A stretch of DNA of 64,000 nt from Dimorphilus gyrociliatus (lineage: Eukaryota > Annelida > Polychaeta > Dinophilidae), in contig CAJFCJ010000006.1 of the NCBI GenBank assembly GCA_904063045.1, positions 3,612,408 through 3,676,407 on the forward strand, written 5' to 3'. Below the pieces are notes generated by a model. The model was not told where the DNA came from. It saw only the letters and a program-made list of their open reading frames with translations, and ran no database searches. A program made the position numbers and the translations under genes. Position 1 is the first letter of the stretch; every line of letters starts with the position of its first letter. Shown one piece after another: positions 35,163-48,467 of the stretch.

Positions 35163-37319
35163 ATGGCTGACGATGAAGTAAAGTTTAAAAAATTTATTTT
35201 GAAATATTGTTTTAAGTTTATTCCTTTTTAACATTTTAGAAAACTGAAACTGCAAAAGACCAAATAAACGAAGAAGCTCCAGCAAATATCCAAACTGATA
35301 ACAATTCTAAGGAACCTGAAACTGGAGGTAATGCTGAGACTGAGCAGACGGAAAATGTAGAAAATAAATCTCAAACACCAGTAGAAGCAAAGGAAGCAAC
35401 CGAAACTAAAGACGAGACTTCCGCTGGTGACAAAGCAGAAGAGCAAGTAGAAGAGAAACCAGATGATAAGGCTGATGATAAATCAGAAGTTAAACCAGAG
35501 GATAAACCCGATGATAGAGCAGATGGTGAAAATGAGAGTAAAGACGATACGGAGAAAAAAACAGAAGACAATTCGGAAATTAAAAGTGAAGAAAAAGAGA
35601 AAGAAAAAGCTGATGAACCTGATGGGCATAACGAAGAAGATGGTGAAGTAGAAAAGGTAGGAAAAGAGGGAATAGATGAAAATGTAGAGGGAGAGAAAGA
35701 AGCAGAAAAAGAAGGAGATGGAGGAGATGGAGATGGAAAAGAGGGAGAAGGAGAAGTGAAAACAGCTGATGCTGATGAAGAAGAGAAAGAGGGAGATAAA
35801 ACTGTAAAGGAAGAGCAATCGGTTAAAGATGTCATAGATGGTGATAAAAATGTTGATGGTACAGAAACTGAGGAAAAAGGAGAAGAAAAGGCAGAAGCAG
35901 AAGGGGGAGAAGTAACAGAAGATAATAAAGAAAAAACAGAAAAAGAAGGAGAAGAGAACGATCAAAAAGATGAAGAAGGGGAGAAAGAGACTTCAGATAA
36001 TGTGAAAGATGGTATGTTAAATGAAAGACGGTAGTAAAATTTCATATTTATTTAATATGCATTATTTACAAATAGAATTAACTGAAACAAAGAAACCTGA
36101 GACTATTGAAGAGGAATCTAAAGAAGAGGAATTAGAGAGAGATCATGAAGTTGACCCTGACGACGAAGAGCTAAGAACTGCAACGAGACTATCAGATCCT
36201 AGGCCAAAATCAGAATCTCCTCGATCGCCGCCAAATATAGCCTCACCGACTGATTTTGAAGAATCGGATGGAGCCGAGGAACTCGAGGAATTAAATCAAC
36301 TGGAACAGGAAGAATATGAAAATAAGACTAGGGAAAATCTCTACAAAGAATATTTAGAACTCTTAGAGCAGAGGAATGAACTTACCCAAAAAAACAGTCA
36401 ATATCAAAACAAAATTTATGACTATTTTAGAAGAAAGAAAATGGATGAAGGTCTTAGAACAGAGGTAGATAAGGCTGCGGATAATGAACAAAAGTATTTA
36501 AAATATATGAAAACACTATCGGAATTTAAACAACAATACACTAACGAAGAGTTAATAACCAGTGAACATTTATCAGAACTTAAGGAAAGATGCCAGTATA
36601 AACAGAAACAAGTGTCCGATATTTACGAGGAATTTCTCCAATATAAGAAAGAAGTTGCGTTGAAATCTATATCAACTAGGTCATCCAAAAATATCTCTGA
36701 GAAGGAAATTGACGCAGCACTATTAAAAGAAATGAAAAAGGAGGAGGAAGTCTCTCAAGTTCGATTAGAAAATCACAAATTAAAGCATAAACTCCAAAAT
36801 AAGGAACAGCAGTTAAAATCTAAAGAAGAACTTGCCGAAGGTCTACACCTTATTGATTTTGAACAGCTTAAAATTGAAAATCAGACTTATAACGAGAAAA
36901 TTGAAGAAAGAAATGAAGAATTAGTAAAATTAAGGAAAAAGATTACAAGTACAGTTCAAGTTCTAACTCACCTTAAGGAGAAACTACAACATCTTCAAGC
37001 AGAGAATTCCGTCAAGGATGCCACCCTGAGAGAAGTTGAACAAAAAGCAGCAAAGAAAAGGGATTTATTATCAAGAACCAAACAAGTTAGAGACGCTTTA
37101 AGGAATGAAAATTTAAAATTGAGACAAAATTGCGGCCTACTCGGTAATGAAATTTTATTAAGAGATTTCGAAGAGAGAGTTGACGAAGGTAACGCCTTAA
37201 AAAATCGACTGGAAGAGTTGAAAATACAACATGCTCAATTAACATTACAAGCAAATGGTATTAAACAAAAGATTGAACTTGCTAAAGGAAATTTGCAGGG
37301 TGTACAAAAGTTTATGTAA
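35163..37319 (+). CDS. CCDC96: Ciliary coiled-coil protein CCDC96/CFAP184
   Basis: Axonemal and centriolar-satellite coiled-coil protein that pairs with CCDC113 in ciliated cells. 676 aa from 35163-35177, 35240-36011 and 36076-37319. The N-terminal half (about 1-330) is extremely Glu/Lys/Asp/Thr-rich and disordered. The C-terminal half is continuous coiled coil with the CCDC96/CCDC113 domain, seen in KEELAEGLHLIDFEQLKIEN and ENLKLRQNCGLLG. The first exon encodes only MADDE. The stop is 97 bp from the convergent ITPR stop codon. Presence of this gene implies motile cilia in the organism. Confidence 0.9.
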
Positions 37320-37416
37320 CTCTCTGAATTTAATTAATTCATTAAATTAATTAAGTCTTATTTATTAATTGTTTAAATTTTATTTTCTAAAAATATAATA
37401 TATGCACGATTTCTAT

Positions 37417-40400
37417 TTATAGATATGTTTCTTCTAGAATTTGTAGAGTTTTCGATTGTTGTTCTTCCCTATCCTGTCTACGAGTGATTGCCATATGCCT
37501 ATGTCTCTCTTGCCATTGTCTTAATTCGTCTCTATCCTTCAGCCTCTTCTTTTCATTCTCTTCCCATTTTTGCTTTTCGACAAGATTCGATACATTCTCT
37601 AACAGTTCGTCGATTTTACTTTCCGTTGAATCGTCATCGACGGTTGATAAAGATAGTGCTCTATTCAATGGGAAAAATGTATGCCTATCTAAACCTAAAA
37701 GCTTAAAAACATATAAATCCAATGCAGTATAGTCGTTCTGTTTTGTATCGTGCAAATGGATAAAGAAGAAGATATAGGCCCACATATTATGTTCATTTTG
37801 AACATGATGGTTAAATCCTAGACCATGATGCTCAAAATCGTACGATTTGCGAGAACAAATGAAACACGTATCCCTCATATCTCTTTCGGCTGTCCATTTC
37901 AAATCCCTTAACTCGCTAAAAGTGTCCACGATGATGCCAAATATTATATTTAGGCCTATCGTCGTTATAAATACGAAAAAGGATACTTCATAAATAGCCA
38001 GATAAGCAAAATTTACAAATGAATTATTCAGGTGATGCCTGTGTAAAACTTCACTATAGTCTCCAACAAGACCATATCTAATCATTGTAACTGTACATTG
38101 CCACAAAGAGGCGCAATAAAGGTGCTGTTGAGGTTTGAATAGATCCCGAAAGACTGCAAAACCTATTACTGCATACAAATAAAACATTATTAGACCTAAT
38201 ATTGCAACCCATATTAGGGATCTTCCGTTCTGTGTGACGGCTTGTATAACACCAATCAACAATTGATTGTTATTTACAATATTCAATAAATGAAATGCAA
38301 AAAAATATCCATGATAAAATGTTCCAGCCAATGAAAGTCCCACCAAGGCGACATAATATAAGGTTGATAGGCTTAAAAGGTGGACGTCTAATTTTGATTT
38401 ATATATCCGCTTTTTACTTATTTCAATTCCATCTTCACTTAGGTCAGTCTCTTTGGAAAGTCCAAGGAAAGAGCGAGCTGATGCCAAATTGGGGAGGCGA
38501 GGATGATTTGATAGTAGATAACTAATAAACAAAAGCACGCAGAACGCGGCGTGACATCCTCCCAAAACGTAGAGAAGATCGTAATAATTGGAAACTTTCA
38601 TCTGAGGAATGGGATCCCATAATGCCGATGGTAGGGAAGTAGCATTATTGGGTAATTCTATAAGTGAAAATTTCGCATTCCACGACACTAACATAAGGAA
38701 ATTTATTGCCAAACTGAGTAGGATAACACCATAGTTCCACGCTAACCATCTACGAGTTATAAAAGCGGCCAACCAATTGGATAATATTTTCCTTTGATAA
38801 TAAATATCTGTAACGATATCTTTAGACCAATTCATTAAATCTCTTATTTTATTACTTGGAGATGACCTATCAACACTCCATTTTAATTTTTCTTTTATCT
38901 GCTCTCTTAAAACTTGTTGACTTCTTACTCTAAAGTGGATTTTCTGCAAATCATCATCCTTTACAATTTCAATTGTCATTGTATTCCTTTTGAAATACTC
39001 AAAAGCCTTTTTTTGATTTGATTCCATTCGATCTAATGAATCATTTAGCATTTGTTTTTGTTTTGCAACTGTTAAACGATGCTGTAATGCTCCAATATCA
39101 TTTAGGCGAGCAATTACATTAAAATAGGAGAAACCTACTTCGGATATCTCATCGGCCATACTCCTTTGCCGACCTTTAATTAATTGACTAGCGTATAATT
39201 TAATACGGTATGAAAACACATGTAAACTTTCTTTTGCGCTATTCAAACTATTCCATCTATTTAAATGCAATAGTTGTCGAATCTTTGGATATTTATCTTG
39301 ACTTTTCCAATAGCAATCTGTCATTACTTTATAGAATGCTTCTTTGTCAACTGTATCCTTAACTTCGCAAGCAACTTTTAATTTTTCTCTACCGTTCTCT
39401 TCAATAAGAGAATAAATAAGGCTAGAAATTGCTTTTTTCATTGTAAGAATCTTATCTGAGCTACAATCTGTAAAGTCATCAGTTTCGCATGAACGAAGGA
39501 TAAAATTGGCGTAGTCGACAACTTTATTCGTTACAATAACTGCTCGATTAGCCTGATTTCCTGACGCAAATTCATTAAGAGTCTCAAATAGTTGTATGAC
39601 TAAGTCGATATTTGATGATGTGACGTTCGAATATACCATTGAAAGGAAAGATGCCGTCTCTGCTATAAGATTAAATGATTTAATATTATCTGGTTGATCT
39701 CTTAAGTAATCCTGTAATTCTACATATTGTCCATCGCACATTTGAGCAAGAACCTTTAAGACTAGCTCTATGAAACCTCCATCCTTTACTTCATCATCCG
39801 TGTGATTCCCTTCTGCAATAGAGTTTCTGTCCTCTTCTACTTGAATACCTACTAAGTCTTTGTTCTCCTCTTCCCCTGGAATAGACTTAGTTGAAATTTG
39901 AGTTTGCAAAGTGGCAAGACTAGCCCTCCTCTACAAAAAGAAAATGAATATATTAGATTACAAAATGAGTCGAAAAAATAATCTTACACTCTTTCTCTTT
40001 CGATTTCTCTTTAATGTTGACTCGTAGTGTTCTATCTTCTCTAGGGCATCCCTCCTAATTCTTATTGTTGAGCGTAAATCATGATAATGATGGTCATGTT
40101 GTCCTTTAACATTAGGTGTTATTCGCCTATTTTGGGCGGCAAGACTTTTCCTTTCCTTAATTGAAATCGTTGATAAATGCATACGATTGCGAACGGCAAG
40201 AAAGAAGACTTCCTCTCTTGTGGCCTTGAAATAGTCAATTAAGGATCTTTGTACTTGACGATTTGCATTAAATAATATGGAAGAGAGAAAAGCTAAAGTC
40301 TCCCTTGCCATATCGTCACTGGAATATGTAAGTAAAGGAAGAACTTCAACAATTGCCCCCATTGTACATAAGCAAGTTTGAACTTCTGCTATCTTAGCTA

Positions 40401-43400
40401 ATTCTCTTTTAGCTCTTAAGGGATGCTCTTCCCAATCATTTGGTAATTTAACAATATGGTTGTGTATAACACCCCTAAGGAGTTGTAAACATTTGATATC
40501 TAATTCTTCTTGCTCAACTTTAGACGCTTCGGTCATACGTAAATCACTACCAGATATGCCTAATTGTTTAATTATTATTGAACATTGAGCTATTTGAGAG
40601 GCAAAAGTCTTCTCGTTAGGCCTGTAGAAGCAATTAATGTGTTCCTGAAACTCTTCTCCCAAAGGTAATTTTTCATGACTTGTTAGATCTACATAAGGTT
40701 TATTTCCGTATTTCTTTATAGGCAATTTTAATTGAGCGGCAACTGTATTGGGACCACCGTAAACTAAGCTTGCATTAATGGCGAACGTCTTAAAAGTTCT
40801 ATTTAATTCAATTTCAGCTTCGTAATATTTCTCATGGCCAATATTTGAATAATTTCCCGCTTTTAAACAATCAATAGACGTTAAAGATTCAATAAATGCA
40901 TCCAAAGATTTACCAGACGATTCGGACGCAGGTAAGATGGTTGTCATACACGAAACAATCGTTTTTAAGTGTTTTGGATCCGTTACAAAGCGTTTTATCG
41001 AATTGACAAACGCCCACAGAGACGCTGCCAATTGTCGAACTATTTCAGGCTCTTCCGGATAAATATCAGCGTCCTTTGAATAAAATTTTGAAAAGAAAGT
41101 TCTTAGAAATGGCATTGCATAATCTAATAGAAAATGAAGAGCTTGAAAATGTTCATTCTCCATATTTGTTTCTATCTTCAAAGGCTTAAAATTCTCTGCA
41201 GTCTCATCATCTAATTTTGAAATGTAATCGCTTGTTATAGTACTCTGAACGATTAATGATACCATAAACGACCATAACGAAGGATCATGACTTAAATTAG
41301 CCGTTCCTGTATCAATTATTGATGATGACGTTCTCAGATAAACATTATGTGCGAAGAGTATATAATATTGCTTAGCGAATAGGCTAACTTGATCATTCTT
41401 TAATATTTCCAATAGTTCTTCCAAAGGAACGGCTGATTGGCATAAAGCTTCTATAAATTTATTTTCACCATCGGCACAAACCGCTAATAATTCAACTAAT
41501 CTTATTAAATAATCCAAATTAGGTGATTTAATCCTATTCGTTAATAAGGTCTCTCTCTGTTCCCTAGGTTTATCCAAGATGTAGGCTATTCTTGAATAAT
41601 TTCGTATAATATATTTGATAATGTATGTTTGATTCCTTTTCAAAGGAATATCGGAATCTCCTCTTACGATATCAGATAACAAGCTGAGAAATTCAGGTGC
41701 TTCGCATTGAAGGTTTGATATTATATTTACTATTCTTTCTAATTGTTTTGGTGAAATTTTAAGGCAATTTGGCCTATTATTTACAAACGCTTCCCGAAGT
41801 GTTAAAGCTATTTGATTTTCAACACCTGTAACAGTTAGTAATAGGTCTAATCTCTCGAAAACTCTTCTCTGCACAATTTCGTTATTCTTCGTAAGGGATT
41901 TGAGTAGTTCAAGAGTTTTTTGTATAACAATTCTTGCTTCTCGGTAATCATCTATTAACTTGGAATCTATACGTTGACTATTGAGTGTATCGAATATTAT
42001 TGATAAAATATCATGATTTAACAGGATATTCTGGTTGATTGAATGCCTTTCGTTAATATCGTAAGGTACTTGGCAAAGTTTTCTTAGTTTGTCTAAAATT
42101 GCCACAGTAGTTTCAACTTGTTGAGGAGATATTTTAGCTCTAGCTAGTCTCCTAAGCATAGGAAGAAAATCTATAAAGTCTCTGTGAACCCTAACTGAAT
42201 CGGCTGTCAAAAGGATTTGCGAATCTATAGCCGCTTGAAAAGCTCCAGTCCTTGATGAGAAGAATTTATTAAGTACCGACAAAGACTTTACAACCAGTTT
42301 ATCATAGTTATATTTTGATAAATCTAAGAGGACATCTATCAGTTGCCTCTTTTCAAAATATGAAGTCTTGTCAAAAGCTTCCCTAAGGGTTTTTGTCAAT
42401 TTCCTCTGAATAGAGTATTTTGATTGATCGCCAGGATCGAAAGAAGGAGAGAGGAGAGTCTGTAATTGTACGTTAGTTTTCTTAGCCGCTCGACCTCTTT
42501 CTGCCTGTTTGAAAAGGGCAACAAAATATTTCAGTCTCGTCTGAAATTGGTAATTAAGTAGAAGTTCGAGAACTTGAAGAGCTTGATATTTAACTTCTAC
42601 AATACTGGAATTTTCAATTGTCTTTTCATATCTCATCTTCTCTTTATATTCTTTTAATAATTTCTTCGCTTCCGAACTATGTGCTTCTTCTACTGGAAAA
42701 GGTATATCATTCTCACCTTCTAAAAGAGTAAGTAAAGGCGTTTGTAAATCTTTGATATCTCTTTCCGCTCCATAATATCCATATTTGACAAGTAAATCCA
42801 AAAGTTTTACTACTTGTTCAATTAATTTATTATAGCCTACATTACTAGCTACAAAGTGTTCATGATTATTCAATACCTCCATTATCCAATCCCTCAGAAC
42901 TGGGAATATTGTGACGAGATCTTTGACGACTATTTCGGTTCCTTCTCCGAATCCATCCTCTATTGGTTCTCTTATATCAATATCATCGTAGGCAAAAGAC
43001 AAATTTCTATATTCCAAAACAGCGTAATTGTTACCAACATCGACGAATAGGCCTATTATCAAATCGCAGTATTTAGCCCTTAATTCGTCTGGAAGAATAT
43101 TTAGGCGAACACATAAGAATGCTTCTTCCCAGCTAATATACTTTAATTCTCTGCTTATTATTTGAATAACGTATTCATTTCTACCGTCGCATAACTTTCT
43201 GAATAGATCTAATTGATGTTCAAGGAAAAGCTTCTGCTCTTCATCATAGAATGTGCTACCTTCCTGTTGAAGAGATATATAAATCTATATACTTGAAAAA
43301 CAACTATTATCACTTGGAAGGAATTGTTCCTCCTACCTTTACAAACTCGTGAAGTGGAGACCAAGTATAACCTAAATCGGTAGAGATGTAAATAATATTT

Positions 43401-45651
43401 GTTTGTCGTCTAATATTCTGACCCCTTTGCGTTAAATAGACGCCTCTGTTGTCGTTAACTAGCCATTTTTCGGTTATATACGACTGATTATTAGATATTG
43501 CAACACCATTACAAACGCAAAGTACGTTTAAGAGATCCAAATATCTATAATTCTATTAAAATAGCCACTAAGAGTATAGAATATAGATTGATTAGAAAAA
43601 AGAGTAAAATACCTTATATTTCCTTACGTAATGAATGAATTCATCAATCTGACGTCTACTTATTCTATCGACTATCTCGCGATTATCCTTAATGAGCTCA
43701 ACTATCATTTGAGCAATATCTAAACCAATTTCGCCTGCCTGACTAAATTTCGATTGAAAGAAATCTATATATTTTGCAAAATATAAGGAATTTTTCCTAG
43801 AATTTCCCATCATGTAGGTATGTAATACTCCATATACTGATTTCGTAACTTCCGTCATCAACTCCTGATTAATAACATCTTTGACAGGCAATTGAAGAAT
43901 TTTTACTAATAGATCTATTATGCAAAAGTTTCTCATTAATTTTTGTCTTCTTTTAATCGGTTGATTATCTATAATAAGAAAATCTTGTAATTCCCTAAGA
44001 GCTGTGCAAATCCTCCAATTTCTTTTGACATTCAATATTCCACCATCCTTCTTCGAATTTGACGGAGGATCATTTAAAAATGACGTCTCGTCGGGTTTAG
44101 GTATTCTTGCCTCTAAATCCCTTATCAGCTTAGTTAAGAAAGGTACTTGTCCCGCTACAAAATTGGCCTCTGCTAAATTAATCTCATCTACCTTTTGTAA
44201 CGTATAAGCATCGTGATACATTCTTTCGTTCGTGGCCGATATTGTTCTTAGTTCGGCGCCATCCCATCTTAAATCGTTCATAGATCCATCATCTCCATGA
44301 CCACCGAAAGCTCTTTTTTCGTATACGGAATCCCGATCTGCATGAAGCCAAGAACCACTAAGAACATGCTCCAATCGAGCATAACTTTCAAATCTCATCT
44401 CATCAGCTTCTCTCATTAATGGATGAAAACGGAAAACTGTATTTGGATGTTTCCCATCAACGCTTAAACCGACTCTATTATCCTGATCTATTTTAAGGTA
44501 AAGGCGAGTGACAAAATGGCGCAATCGAATTTGAGTTTGCCATCTAATTGAGTGACCATTGAGAACACTTGATTCAGACTCTATTTGCCAGTAAGTTATT
44601 GCTGAAGTTGACGGATAGAGCGTTTTCGCAATCATCTGATCAACTGGACGTATTCTGAGGTGAACTTGTTCAATTAACGATTCATTAAATAGACCTTCCG
44701 CCACAACGTATGCTTCAAGTTCTTTATGAAAAAGACGTACAACTGAACCTCCTTTTATTAAATCTTCGTATTCCGTTGAAAGTGAAGTTGGAGTTTCTTC
44801 TATTTTCGGCGCTCTGCTGTAACGAACAACAGTAAATCCTGTCTGATCAACAGCAAGATTCAATTCCGATCCTCTACCAACAACGTGATCTATTGTAAAT
44901 ATGGCACTTGAGTGTAAATACTGTCCATTACATTTTACACTCTCCAAAACAATTTGATCACCTATCTGAACAATTTCACCCTCAGACTTTACTTTATAGC
45001 GGGGAAGTAACCGGAAGTGAGCTTGATGCGCACTATACCCTTCGATAGATACTCTCATGTTATTTTTATCTCTCTTGCTAGTTTCAGTCGTACTAGCATG
45101 AACAAATTTTTCAGTAAATGTGTGCTTTAATTGAATAATAGTTCCGTAACGAACTCTTGCTCCTCTCTGCCTCCTCTCTTCACAAGCATTATCTTCCATT
45201 TCTGCTTTCGCTCCTTCCTGAAATGAAGATAATAAATAAATAGAAATTATGAGGAAACTCATCGATTTATTAAATAAAAAGAAAATACCTTTGCTTGGTG
45301 AAGAAGAGAACGAATATGCAAATTAGTTGGATTTGCCAAACTTTGTGACAATAACTTTCTGTATTTCTTTTGAAGTTTGTAACGATTTTGTATGCAAATT
45401 TGAAATGTAACGCAATGAGGATTTGGAATATTAGCTGGTTTAGATGCATCTTGGCGATGATATATATATAAAGCATTATGAGCAGAACTATAAAGACAAG
45501 CGAAAAATACTGTTATACCAGTACATTTAATAATCAAGACAAACCTGGTTTGACAACCGAAAACATAGCCTTCAGTTTCTTCGCAATATAAACATATATA
45601 ATCACCTATCATTAAGAAATCATTATTATAATAATCTTCTTCTTCCATCAT
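37417..45651 (-). CDS. ITPR: Inositol 1,4,5-trisphosphate receptor
   Basis: ER calcium-release channel, 2,638 aa (vertebrate about 2,700) from only six coding exons on the minus strand: 45545-45651, 45289-45487, 43613-45217, 43337-43552, 39988-43263 and 37417-39930. Order: suppressor/MIR beta-trefoils (about 1-370) and IP3-binding core with basic residues in IKRRQKLMRN and SRKNSLYFAKY; a long armadillo-type regulatory region; six transmembrane helices near 1930-2480; luminal QNGRSLIWVAILGL; pore helix and filter at 38059-38076 (YGLVGD, where human ITPR and RyR have GGGVGD/GGGIGD); FGIIVDTFSELRD; and the C-terminal zinc-finger-like CFICxxK...NEHNMWAY, then a coiled coil. Overall similarity to human ITPR is modest, and the filter change raises the possibility of a divergent (IP3R-B-like) paralogue. 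A second start codon lies at 45648. Confidence 0.95.
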
Positions 45652-46043
45652 TACATCAAGAGAACAATGATTGTTTCTCTTTCAAATGAAGCTTAAGAGT
45701 CAAATGAGAAAAAAAAACAAAACGTTACTCTCTTCTTTCAAATTTAATCAATAAATCAATAAGAAAACGCTTATTAAAGCCATTAAATTTGTTCAAATTT
45801 CATATATATTTATACTTTTAACTGAAAACATGAATTTTCAATAAAAAAAATCATTTTTTTAGACATTTTCACATAAATATGTTTGTCCTCTAAATTGATT
45901 TTCAACTAATTTATGAAGGATAAAAAACGTAAGTCATTGCTTTCTATTCTTTATCTATATTTATTAATTATCAATTAATAACTCGGACTAAACTACTAAA
46001 ATTTCGAATATTATTAACTCTTCTTTTGTAGAGATAATATTGA
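45652..46043. other. ITPR upstream region and sHSP 3' UTR
   Basis: 392 bp of AT-rich non-coding sequence between the ITPR start and the sHSP stop, both on the minus strand. It should contain the ITPR promoter. No motif stands out. Confidence 0.4.
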
Positions 46044-46812
46044 TCATTTCTCATTCTTCTCGGGTGATGTTTCAGTTTCTGGAGTCGACTCTTCCGTTTT
46101 GATATTTAGAGTTCTTCCATTCGTTAATTTTGGATCTACTTCACCCCTTATAACTAATATTCCATCTGATAGCATCGTTTCTAATGATGCTTCATTAACA
46201 TTCTGTATTTTATGTTATGTTAAAGTTAAAGGTTAGATTGTAATTTATAGCGATTTTTGCATACCTCCGGAATTGTGAGTTCTTTTAAATATGTTCTCTG
46301 AACGTACGAGCCATTCTCCTCAGTTTTGTTAACTTCTCCCGCAACCTTAATTCGATTTCCAACAACCTTGATATGCAGCTCTTCAGGGGCAAAGTGCTTT
46401 ACGTCCAATTTAACTTCAAAAACCTTATCGTTGTGGGTTATCGACTAGAATAGATTAAGAAAACATAATGTCTTGTTAATGTTATAAACCTAAGAAATAG
46501 AATATCAGAAATACTTTCTCTTCGTACCTCGTTGGCCACGCATTGAGAAGAGAATCTTTTATCAAACACTTCAAAATTCCTTTCAGACCTTCTTGACCAC
46601 TCTGTCAGAAATTGTTCCATTTCTCTCATATTTCTATCCATTACTTGGTAAAGATTGTTGGGCATCATATGATCAATCATTTCGCCAAAGGTTGGTCTCC
46701 GAGCTAGAGGTGTCCATCTACCTCTATAGTATCTTTGACAACTGAGATAATTCTTCCAGCTATTATGATACAGATTAGCTGTTCTCAGATGTGGTAAGAG
46801 TTTTCGAAACAT
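46044..46812 (-). CDS. Small heat-shock protein (alpha-crystallin family)
   Basis: ATP-independent holdase chaperone, 207 aa from minus-strand exons 46528-46812, 46266-46444 (the low boundary may be 46265) and 46044-46202. An Arg/aromatic-rich N-terminal region precedes the alpha-crystallin domain (about 95-190): KVFEVKLDVKHFAPEELHIK, the VVGNRIKVAGE strand, NGSYVQRTYLKELTIPE and ASLETMLSDGILVIRG. The I-x-I-like element appears as LNIKTEE near the C-terminus. The upstream region carries a TATATAAG box and a heat-shock element, consistent with stress induction. The gene shares this region with WDR54, which runs the other way. Confidence 0.9.
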
Positions 46813-46858
46813 TTTCCTTTTCTGTAACGCTTATTATAAAACTTCTATAGAATGTCCA

Positions 46859-46866
46859 CTTATATA
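46859..46866 (-). promoter_or_regulatory. TATA box of the small heat-shock protein gene
   Basis: Read on the minus strand this is TATATAAG, about 50 bp before the sHSP start codon. That allows initiation about 30 bp downstream and a short 5' UTR of about 20 nt, typical of heat-shock genes. Confidence 0.5.
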
Positions 46867-46937
46867 CTAATAGTTGATGAAATCTTCTTTAATGATGACG
46901 TAAAACTTGATGAAAACGACCTTTACAAGAGCAATTA

Positions 46938-46945
46938 TTCTAGAA
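46938..46945. promoter_or_regulatory. Heat-shock element candidate
   Basis: TTCTAGAA is a palindromic pair of inverted HSF units (nTTCnnGAAn) about 75 bp upstream of the sHSP TATA box. Only two perfect units are present where HSF usually binds three, so affinity is uncertain. It also lies upstream of WDR54. Confidence 0.45.
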
Positions 46946-47060
46946 TAGTTTAAAAAATAGTTTGAACATAATTCATATATTTATTTATCAATCAATTAAA
47001 ATTAGTTTAAGTTTATAATATTCAAATTTTTGAAATAAAAATAAAAATTTTTCTATATAG

Positions 47061-48467
47061 ATGTCGCTGAATACAGTGACCTTGACATTCAGTAATACCT
47101 TTCTGGATATTTCTTCATCAAAGTTCAAGAGAATGTATAGAAAAGAAAAGCCCATTAATTTTCAAGGATCGGCTTCAGCGATCAACAATAATTTAAGTAT
47201 TGGCATTCAGTCTGATAAAGACCGACTACATTATGCAATTGTACACAAAAGTGTCGTTAACGTCATCACTGCTTCATTAGATGGAAAAAGTGTTTCAACA
47301 CGCCAAGTTGCTTGCAAGGAGCAAGCATCTGTAGCCTCCTGTGTTGTAATTCAAGCAAAAATAGTCAAAGTAAGTTATGACCATATGGATGAAATACTAG
47401 TTAAAAACATTACTTGATATTCTATCAGCTAAGATAGAATATTAAATGAGAATTGTTAATATAAAGGTGAAAATGATAGATATCGCAGTATGTAAACATC
47501 ATATATATATATACATTAATATATAACATTATCATAATTGATACAGGTCGCTGAACGCTTAATTTTAGTTGTAACATCCCAGAAAGGAATTCATATATAT
47601 GAGGTTGAAGGCCTCCTATTACTATATGCATTTTCCCTACCTCAACCCGAATCAACTCATACTTGTACTTTGGCCCGTGGCATTGCTGTTCTACTAGATA
47701 ATGTAGTATGCATTGGAACGTATGAAGGCCATGTTCTGATTCTTAGTGTTCCTTCAAAAGGAAATAACATTGAGTTAGTTGAAACGCTAAGGTTTCATAC
47801 CTATCCCATAGCAGCTCTGGACGGTGTTGGTGAATGTCTTGTAGTAGCCGATGAAAAAGGTGAACTTTCAGTCTGGAGTGCTGGACAACCTTTTACGAGG
47901 GTAGAGTATACATGTTTTTTTCCCCCTATATTCAACGCAGAAATCAATCTTCTATATTATTAATATAATAATTTATGATAATCAACCGGACATGTTCGAA
48001 CTAATATAGCACTAGTAATAATTGATAATACTATCCGTACATCTCTATAAATTATAAAATTGTATTTGCAGACAAACAGAGGCGTTGCAGGAACATCTAG
48101 CGATTGCGTAACCTCTTTAGCTCTATGCGCCAATAATCTTATAGCTTGCTCTACATCATCGGGAGCTATTCGACTATTGTGTGTTGAGACTTGTAATGTG
48201 CTAGCTCAAATAGATGGTCATGCCCGCTGCATAACAAGTCTAAGTTCCGCACCAAAGTCTGGTCTAATTCTAAGCACATCTGAGGATTGTATGGTTCGTG
48301 TATGGAGAGTAATGAGAAACAAAACGGACATAGAAGTCGAATTGGTATTTTCCGAACATGTGGCTGATACCATGCTCCAAGGGAGTTCATTCCTAAGTCC
48401 AAACGGTAAAGCGTTCGCCCTGACTGCCTATGATAGTAGTAAACTACTATTCTACTTTTCACAATAG
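47061..48467 (+). CDS. WDR54: WD-repeat protein WDR54
   Basis: Beta-propeller scaffold protein, 352 aa (human WDR54 about 334) from 47061-47369, 47547-47900 and 48072-48467. The N-terminal region (about 1-103) is followed by WD-type blades such as DGVGECLVVADEKGELSVWS and LILSTSEDCMVRVWRV. The ending LLFYFSQ and the spacing of blades match WDR54. The ATG directly follows a pyrimidine-rich acceptor-like sequence (TTTTTCTATATAG), suggesting that a 5' UTR intron or trans-splice site ends exactly at the start codon. Molecular function in the family is poorly known. Confidence 0.85.

Noticed and set aside
35371-35835. Minus-strand Ser/Pro/Phe-rich reading frames opposite CCDC96 (35371-35835, 35483-35965)
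   Set aside because: They are the reverse complement of the GAA/AAG-rich acidic region of CCDC96; purine-rich codons give open pyrimidine-rich antisense frames.
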